Assembly: GCF_024199845.1 (NCBI RefSeq)
Contig: NZ_JANADO010000001.1
Coordinates: 8,234,001-8,298,000 of the forward strand
Direction of reading: 5' to 3'
Length of the DNA stretch: 64,000 nt
DNA from: Bradyrhizobium sp. CCGB12
Lineage (GTDB): Bacteria; Pseudomonadota; Alphaproteobacteria; Rhizobiales; Xanthobacteraceae
The stretch's first letter is position 1. Every line of letters begins with the position of its first letter. A program made the translations under genes and the position numbers. Below, one piece after another: positions 58,894 to 64,000 of this stretch. The notes below the pieces were generated by a model. That model did not search any database. It saw only the letters and a program-made list of their open reading frames with translations, and had not been told where the DNA came from.

Positions 58894-60132
58894 GTGGATA
58901 CGCTCAAGGTCAGAGACGCCAAAGACGTCGAAGAGGTGGTGCGCGCGGCGATTGCCAATGAGCAGCCGCTCGAGATCATCGGTCATGGATCCAAGCGCGG
59001 CATTGGACACGCGATGGCGACCAACGCCGTGCTCGACGTCTCCGCGCTCAATGCCGTTACCTCCTACGAGCCCAACGAATTGATCATCACGCTCCAGGCC
59101 GGCGCGCCGCTGGCTGACGTGCTGTCGCTGATCGATGCCAAGAACCAGCAATTCGCCTTCGAGCCGATGAACACAGCGCCGCTGCTCGGTACGCCTCCGC
59201 TCGGAACCATCGGCGGCATGATCGCGGCCGGCCTCGCCGGGCCGCGGCGGATCAGGGCGGGCGGGGCGCGCGATCACCTGCTTGGGGCGCACGCCGTCTC
59301 CGGTTTCGGTGACAGCTTCAAGACCGGCGGCAAGGTGGTGAAGAACGTCACCGGCTACGACCTTTGCAAGCTGCTGGCGGGGTCCTGGGGCACGTTGTCG
59401 GTGATGACCGAGGTCACGCTCAAGGTGATGCCGAAGCCCGAGGCCGAGCGGACGCTGCTGCTGCGCGGGTTAGATGATGCCGTCGCAAACAAGGCGATGA
59501 CGACAGCGCTCGGCTCGCCCTTCGACGTCTCCGGTGCCGCGCATTTGCCGAAATCGGCCTTCCGCGGCAGGACCGAGGGGCTCGGCGACATCGCGGGCGA
59601 GGGCGAGGCGCTGACCGTGCTGCGGCTCGAGGGCATCACGGCTTCGGCCGCCCACCGCGCCGGCTCGCTGCGCGAATTGCTGGCCCCGTTCGGAACCGCG
59701 ACGCTGGTCGAGGACGCCGCCTCCGCGGCGCTGTGGGCCACGATCCGCGACGTGCTGCCGTTCGCGGCCAGCGGCGCGCTGGGCGCCTGGCCGGTCTGGA
59801 GGATCGTCTGTCCGCCGGCGTCGGGCGCGGCGCTCGGGACGCAATTGGCGCGCGAGACCGGGGGCGACGTGCTCTACGACTGGGGCGGCGGACTGATTTG
59901 GGCAGCGCTGCCGCCGACGTCGGACGCGCATGCCCCGGCCGTGCGCCAGCGCACAGGTGCGGTCGGAGGACATGCCACGCTGATCCGTGCGGCCGAGGAC
60001 GTCAGGCGCGATGTCGATGTATTCCATCCGCAAGCGCCCGGCATTGCCGCGCTGAGCGAGCGGGTGCGCGCCAGTTTCGATCCGAAGACCATTCTCAACC
60101 GGGGACGCTTGAGGCGGGGCGCTGCGGCATGA
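58894..60132 (+). CDS. glcE: Glycolate oxidase FAD-binding subunit
   Basis: A 412-residue subunit of glycolate oxidase. The FAD domain contains LEIIGHGSKRGIG, LITLQAGAPLADVLSLI, PLGTIGGMIAAGLAGPRRIRAGGARDHLLGA and GGKVVKNVTGYDLCKLLAGSWGTL, all typical of GlcE. It pairs with GlcD and the iron-sulfur GlcF at the membrane. The start is GTG at 58894. The stop codon overlaps the glcF start (ATGA), so the two are translationally coupled. Confidence 0.93.
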   Translation: MDTLKVRDAKDVEEVVRAAIANEQPLEIIGHGSKRGIGHAMATNAVLDVSALNAVTSYEPNELIITLQAGAPLADVLSLIDAKNQQFAFEPMNTAPLLGTPPLGTIGGMIAAGLAGPRRIRAGGARDHLLGAHAVSGFGDSFKTGGKVVKNVTGYDLCKLLAGSWGTLSVMTEVTLKVMPKPEAERTLLLRGLDDAVANKAMTTALGSPFDVSGAAHLPKSAFRGRTEGLGDIAGEGEALTVLRLEGITASAAHRAGSLRELLAPFGTATLVEDAASAALWATIRDVLPFAASGALGAWPVWRIVCPPASGAALGTQLARETGGDVLYDWGGGLIWAALPPTSDAHAPAVRQRTGAVGGHATLIRAAEDVRRDVDVFHPQAPGIAALSERVRASFDPKTILNRGRLRRGAAA

Positions 60133-61451
60133 AGACCGAATTTTCACTGGCCCAGCTCGCCGACCCCGACATCGCCGAAGCCGACAAGATCCTTCGTGCC
60201 TGCGTCCATTGCGGCTTCTGCACGGCGACCTGTCCGACCTATGTGCTGCTCGGCGACGAGCTCGATAGCCCGCGCGGCCGCATCTACCTGATCAAGGAGA
60301 TGCTGGAGAAGGACCAGGCGCCGACGGCCGAAGTGGTCAAGCATATCGACCGCTGCCTGTCGTGCCTGGCCTGCATGACGACCTGCCCGTCAGGGGTGAA
60401 CTACATGCACCTCGTCGACCAGGCCCGGGTCCGGATCGAGCAGCGCTATCAGCGGCCGCTGACTGAGCGGCTGCTGCGCCAGGTGCTGGCCTTCGTCCTG
60501 CCGAACCCGCAGCGTTTTCGCGCGAGCATGTGGCTGGCGCGGCTGGCCCGCCCGCTCGCCGTCTTCCTGCCGACGCCCCGGCCCTCGGCCACGCCCGGAC
60601 TGGTCCAGCGCATCAAGGCGATGCTGGCGCTGGCGCCGGACCGGCTGCCATCGCCGGGGCCCGCCGCCGGCAGCGTGTTCGCGGCGCTCGGCAAGAGGCG
60701 AGGCCGGGTTGCGCTGCTCCAGGGCTGTGCCCAGCAGGTGCTGGCGCCGCGCATCAACCAGGCTGCCATCAGCCTGCTCACCCGCCACGGCATCGAGGTT
60801 GTCCTGGTCCGGGACGAGCAATGCTGCGGCGCGCTGACCCATCACCTCGGCAACGACCGGGACGCATTGGCGCGGGCGCGTGCCAATGTCGCGGCGTGGC
60901 GGAAGGAAACGGCCGGCGAGGGGCTCGACGCCATCCTGGTGACGGCGTCCGGCTGTGGCACCGTCATCAAGGACTATGGCTACCTCCTGCGCGAGGACGC
61001 TGCGTTCGCGGCGGATGCGGCGAAGGTGTCCGCACTCGCCAAGGACATCACCGAATACGTCGCCGGTCTCAGCCTCGCATCGAGCACGCGGCGGGACGAC
61101 ATCGTCGTCGCCTATCACTCCGCATGTTCGTTGCAGCACGGGCAGAAAATCACGGGACTTCCGAAAGAATTGCTTTCCAAGAATGGATTCGTGGTGAAAG
61201 ATGTACCGGAGAGCCATTTGTGTTGCGGCTCGGCGGGGACCTACAACATTCTCCAGCCCGAGCTTGCGGGCCGGTTGCGCGATCGCAAGGTCGCCAACAT
61301 CGCAAGCGTCAAGCCGGACATGATTGCCGCGGGCAATATCGGCTGCATGGTGCAGATTGCCAGTGGCACGTCAGTTCCGGTCGTACACACGATTGAGCTT
61401 CTCGATTGGGCTACGGGCGGGTCGCGGCCGGCATTGAACGCGCAAGTTTGA
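60129..61451 (+). CDS. glcF: Glycolate oxidase iron-sulfur subunit
   Basis: A 440-residue protein with two 4Fe-4S sites near the N-terminus: CVHCGFCTATCPTYV (about residues 29-43) and CLSCLACMTTCPSGV (about 80-94). The two CCG-type cysteine domains follow (QCCGALTHH and LCCGSAGTYN, with HSACSLQHG in between). It passes electrons from GlcD/GlcE to the quinone pool. The ATG at 60129 overlaps the glcE stop codon; the longer upstream frame runs antisense-like inside glcE and is not used. Confidence 0.93.
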   Translation: MKTEFSLAQLADPDIAEADKILRACVHCGFCTATCPTYVLLGDELDSPRGRIYLIKEMLEKDQAPTAEVVKHIDRCLSCLACMTTCPSGVNYMHLVDQARVRIEQRYQRPLTERLLRQVLAFVLPNPQRFRASMWLARLARPLAVFLPTPRPSATPGLVQRIKAMLALAPDRLPSPGPAAGSVFAALGKRRGRVALLQGCAQQVLAPRINQAAISLLTRHGIEVVLVRDEQCCGALTHHLGNDRDALARARANVAAWRKETAGEGLDAILVTASGCGTVIKDYGYLLREDAAFAADAAKVSALAKDITEYVAGLSLASSTRRDDIVVAYHSACSLQHGQKITGLPKELLSKNGFVVKDVPESHLCCGSAGTYNILQPELAGRLRDRKVANIASVKPDMIAAGNIGCMVQIASGTSVPVVHTIELLDWATGGSRPALNAQV

Positions 61452-61535
61452 GCTTTCAAAAGCTAAGCTTTGGTCCGGAGGTGACGGCTGAAGACGCCCG
61501 ATCGACCATTGTTCGGCGGCAACAGGAGGACCACG

Positions 61536-61910
61536 ATGGCGAAAGCGAAGAAGAAAAAAAGCAAGAAGGCCAAAAAGGCCAAGAAGGCTGTAGCGGCGAA
61601 GAAGTCCGCGAAGAGGGCAGCCAAGAAGTCTGCGAAGAAAGCTGCGAAGAAAGCTGGCAAGAAGGCTGCGAAGAAATCTGCCAAGAAGGCAGCCCCGAAG
61701 AAAGCCGCCAAGAAGGCTGCGACGAAGTCGGCCAAGAAGGCCGCACCCAAGAAGGCCGCGAGGAAAGCGGCACCGAAGAAGGCGAAGGCAGCTCCTGCTC
61801 CGAAGCCATCAGCACCGGCGGAAGCTCCGGCTCCCGAGCCTGCCGCCGAGACAAGCTGGGCGATGCCTTCGTCTTCTGCGGAACCGGCGCCGGCCGAGGG
61901 ACAGGGGTAG
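61536..61910 (+). CDS. Histone H1-like lysine/alanine-rich DNA-binding protein
   Basis: A 124-residue protein whose first 90 or so residues are repeats of the AKKA/PKKAA type, as in bacterial histone H1-like proteins. It should bind DNA or RNA non-specifically by charge. The last 30 residues are Pro/Ala/Glu-rich and acidic (PAEAPAPEPAAETS). The ATG at 61536 has AGGAGGA just upstream; an in-frame ATG at 61509 lacks this. A terminator follows at 61961. Confidence 0.87.
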   Translation: MAKAKKKKSKKAKKAKKAVAAKKSAKRAAKKSAKKAAKKAGKKAAKKSAKKAAPKKAAKKAATKSAKKAAPKKAARKAAPKKAKAAPAPKPSAPAEAPAPEPAAETSWAMPSSSAEPAPAEGQG

Positions 61911-61960
61911 GGGGAGGCCCCGGCCGCTCGCTTCCTCTTGGAATGGACCTGCAAACAGGA

Positions 61961-61990
61961 AGGCCGCGGCGCTGGCGCTGCGGCCTTTTT
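61961..61990 (+). terminator. Rho-independent terminator after the H1-like gene
   Basis: AGGCCGC (61961-61967) pairs with GCGGCCT (61980-61986), with an inner GCG-CTG-GCG, followed by TTTT. It lies about 50 bp after the stop codon. Confidence 0.85.
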
Positions 61991-62310
61991 ACATCGTCGC
62001 AAGCACGTTCAGACGCGGCTTTCCCCCCCGCCTGTCTGATTCGTAGCCTGGATGTCACGGTGCCCGACGATCCCCGCACTTACACGGGGCCTCCGGTGTA
62101 CTTTGGAATGCAAATAATGTGATCGAGAAGCCACACAGCCTCACAACCTTTCGTGAAATCGTCAAAACGCCTAAAAAGTCGGCAGATGCCCGCGCTTTTT
62201 GCTTCACGGTTCATAGCCCCCAATCCAGATTGTCGCAGTGAATTTGGGTCGAGCGTCCCGGGGGCTTCCGGGATCCGACTGGGGTCTAAGAACTGACGAT
62301 GGGGATCGAC
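61991..62310. other. Upstream region of the porin gene
   Basis: These 320 bp carry the promoter and leader of the porin gene. I see AT-rich stretches (TGCAAATAATGTGATCG) but no defined promoter or operator. Confidence 0.4.
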
Positions 62311-63321
62311 ATGAAAAAAGTGGCTTTGTTGGCAACGGCGCTGGCAATGGTGACGGGTTCGGCTTTCGCGGCAGACATGCCGGTGAAGGCATTGAAGGCT
62401 CCGCCGCCCCCGGCCTTCGATCCCTGGGACCTCGCCTTCGGCGGTGGCATCATGAGCGATTACATCTTCCGCGGTGTCACCCAGTCGAACCACAAGCCGT
62501 CGGTCACGGCCTATTTCGAGCCGCGCTATAACGTCAACAAGGACCTCCAGCTCTACGTCGGTACGTCCGCCTCGAGCATCTCGTTCCCGAACCGCGCCGC
62601 GGCCGAAGTCGACATCTACGGCGGTATCCGCCCGACCTTCGGCATGTTCGCCTTCGACTTCGGTGTCTGGGGTTACCTCTACCCGGGTGGAAGCTGCTTC
62701 GGCTCGCAGGGCACCCTCGCTCAGGGCAATTGCGGCACCGACATCGACTACTCGCAGGGCGCCATCGGCCTTCCCATCAACGGCAACTTCGCCAAGAAGG
62801 ACGCGAGCTTCTTCGAAGCCTATGCCAAGCTGAACATCAACATCAACGACCAGTGGACGGTCGGCTTCAACGAGTACTATTCGCCGAACTTCCTGAACCT
62901 CGGCGCCTGGGGCAACTACGCCTCGATCACCGCCAAGTGGACCGCGCCGAGCACGACCTTCGGCGCCAGCGGCGTCGGCATGTATGTGTCGGGTGAGTTC
63001 GGTCGCCAGTGGCTCGGCACCTCCGACATCTTCTACGGCATTGCCGGCGATCCGGTGTACGCGAACGGCATCAAGGAGCCGAGCTACAACACCTGGAACC
63101 TCGGCGTCGGCTTCACCTACAAGGTGCTCACCCTCGATCTGCGCTACTACGACACCGACCTGAAGAAGGGCGACTGCAACGCCTTCACCAGCGACTACAC
63201 CGCGAAGTTCGACGGCAGCTTCACCGCCATCAACCCCGGTGGTTTCGGCTCCAACTGGTGCAGCGCCGCCGGCGTCGCCAAGCTCTCGTTCGACCTGACG
63301 GCGATGAGCAACCTGAAGTAA
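62311..63321 (+). CDS. TorF-family putative porin (outer-membrane protein)
   Basis: A 336-residue outer-membrane protein. The signal peptide MKKVALLATALAMVTGSAFA is cleaved before ADMP. The mature protein shows alternating aromatic beta strands: SDYIFRGVTQSNHKPSVTAYFEP, LQLYVGTSASSISF, and FDFGVWGYLYPGG, with a closing strand KLSFDLTAMSNLK. FRGVTQ is diagnostic of the TorF/TIGR02001 family. The ATG at 62311 is preferred (GGGGA is seven bases upstream); the ATG at 62299 would add four residues. Confidence 0.86.
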   Translation: MKKVALLATALAMVTGSAFAADMPVKALKAPPPPAFDPWDLAFGGGIMSDYIFRGVTQSNHKPSVTAYFEPRYNVNKDLQLYVGTSASSISFPNRAAAEVDIYGGIRPTFGMFAFDFGVWGYLYPGGSCFGSQGTLAQGNCGTDIDYSQGAIGLPINGNFAKKDASFFEAYAKLNININDQWTVGFNEYYSPNFLNLGAWGNYASITAKWTAPSTTFGASGVGMYVSGEFGRQWLGTSDIFYGIAGDPVYANGIKEPSYNTWNLGVGFTYKVLTLDLRYYDTDLKKGDCNAFTSDYTAKFDGSFTAINPGGFGSNWCSAAGVAKLSFDLTAMSNLK

Positions 63322-63359
63322 GTTTCTTCCCGAACGACTTGACCAAGTCATTTGGCAAG

Positions 63360-63390
63360 GGCGGCAGAGCGATCTGCCGCCTTCTTGCTT
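63360..63390 (+). terminator. Rho-independent terminator after the porin gene
   Basis: GGCGGCAGA (63360-63368) pairs with TCTGCCGCC (63373-63381) around GCGA, followed by TTCTTGCTTT. It lies about 38 bp after the stop codon. Confidence 0.85.
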
Positions 63391-63413
63391 TGAGGCTTGC
63401 ACTCCGTCATTGC

Positions 63414-64000
63414 TGTGCAAGTTCACTAATTCGCTGATCGAATCCGTTCCCAGCGTGGAGGATCCGATGCGCGACAACAGCTTCGACCGGACGATTGAGC
63501 GGAATTATCTTCAGAAGTGGCGGTTCCTGATCGCCGAGTATGAGGAGGTGAAGGCCGGGCGGTCGGCGACGTTCCGCCGGGTGGGAGACTTCTACAAGCA
63601 CCACGGCACCTGCTCGCAGACCTTCCGGAAGTACTACAACCGCTACCTGCGGAGCGGCGCGGAGGCTGACCTGTTGCCGCAACGCCGCGGACCGAAGTGG
63701 CGCGAGCGCCGCGAGCCGCAAGGCATCGAGGCGGAGATCGTTGCTTGCCGAACGCGCGGCATGAACCGGTACGAGGTCCACGCTGCCTTGCGCGAACGGC
63801 GAGATACGGTACCGTCGCTCTCGACCATCTACCGGGTCTTCAAACGCAATCAGCTCAACCGCCGCACCCCGACGATGCGCGAGGAGAAACGTCGTATTAT
63901 CAAGGACAAGATCGGCGAGCTCGGCCATGTCGACCTGCACCAGCTGTCCCGCGACATGTTCCTGGCGCCCCCCTCAAGCCCCGCCTTTATCGTCAGCCTG
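63414..64000 (+). mobile_element. IS481-like insertion sequence, copy 2 (5' 587 bp, cut by the window end)
   Basis: It is identical to 216-802 of copy 1 over all 587 visible bases and has the same orientation. The left terminal repeat is at 63414-63442. The flank CCGTCATTGC (63404-63413) is the same palindromic-repeat end that precedes copy 1. The right end is outside the window. Confidence 0.9.
63467..64000 (+). CDS. DDE transposase of IS copy 2 (N-terminal part)
   Basis: The first 178 codons are visible and identical to those of the gene at 269-1234. It includes D156 of the catalytic triad; the other two catalytic residues would lie beyond the window. The start ATG with GGAGG upstream is the same. 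Confidence 0.88.
   Translation, partial: MRDNSFDRTIERNYLQKWRFLIAEYEEVKAGRSATFRRVGDFYKHHGTCSQTFRKYYNRYLRSGAEADLLPQRRGPKWRERREPQGIEAEIVACRTRGMNRYEVHAALRERRDTVPSLSTIYRVFKRNQLNRRTPTMREEKRRIIKDKIGELGHVDLHQLSRDMFLAPPSSPAFIVSL

Noticed and set aside
216..64000. Composite transposon defined by the two IS copies
   Set aside because: The 62 kb between them holds housekeeping-type genes (rpmJ, glcDEF, polysaccharide genes) and dispersed native repeats. There is no cargo signature. Two independent insertions into the same repeat family explain the layout better.

Overview
The window looks like chromosomal DNA of a slow-growing rhizobium, most likely Bradyrhizobium or a close relative. The evidence is the high GC content, several families of Bradyrhizobium-type palindromic intergenic repeats, a mosaic rhizobial repeat (55776-55874), a TorF-type porin, a KA-rich histone H1-like protein, and many paralogous LysR, Lrp, LLM-flavin and Bug-type genes. 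No rRNA, tRNA, CRISPR array, phage or conjugation gene was recognised. The assignment comes from recognition only; no database search was run.

Layout. 1-1350: the 3' end of a TPP enzyme, then a complete IS481-like insertion sequence inside a palindromic repeat. 1363-8734: a flavin monooxygenase, an M20 peptidase, a complete polar amino-acid ABC importer (binding protein, two permeases, ATPase) and a D-amino-acid transaminase. Together these suggest uptake and breakdown of amino acids or peptides. 8877-13198: an EmrAB-type efflux operon with an AhpD-like protein and a divergent LysR regulator. 13360-18915: an amidase and a giant indolepyruvate:ferredoxin oxidoreductase-type enzyme, with a divergent Lrp regulator. 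19075-22317: a three-gene catabolic operon (Ldh2-type dehydrogenase, LLM monooxygenase, FAH-family hydrolase). 22614-26729: a very large c-di-GMP enzyme with five tandem GAF domains, a GGDEF domain and an EAL domain.

27262-37897 is an exopolysaccharide locus: galE, a WecB/TagA/CpsF glycosyltransferase, a Wzz/ExoP-like co-polymerase, a methyltransferase, two GT2 transferases, a Wzy/WaaL-like polymerase or ligase, and a CelD/BcsL-type acyltransferase. No flippase or initiating phosphosugar transferase lies inside the window. 37902-46968 holds assorted metabolic genes and a quinone/electrophile-stress module (WrbA, pirin, SDR, divergent LysR). 47009-52696 holds a HAD dehalogenase, GNAT, GST, an HSL-type esterase, an HxlR/SDR divergent pair and a metal-dependent amidohydrolase. 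53038-56288 holds rpmJ, a TPR protein, small exported proteins, an alpha/beta hydrolase and a cytochrome c. 56553-61451 carries glycolate oxidase glcD and glcEF, split by an inverted ABM-monooxygenase gene. 61536-63321 holds the H1-like protein and the porin. The window ends inside a second IS copy, identical to the first over the visible 587 bp.

The most notable structural observation is that both IS copies sit at the same position of the same palindromic repeat family, and an empty copy of that repeat is present at 43576-43664. The most notable proteins are the five-GAF c-di-GMP enzyme and an ExoP-like protein whose Walker A lysine is replaced by arginine. I found no clear defence or wholly new multi-gene system.
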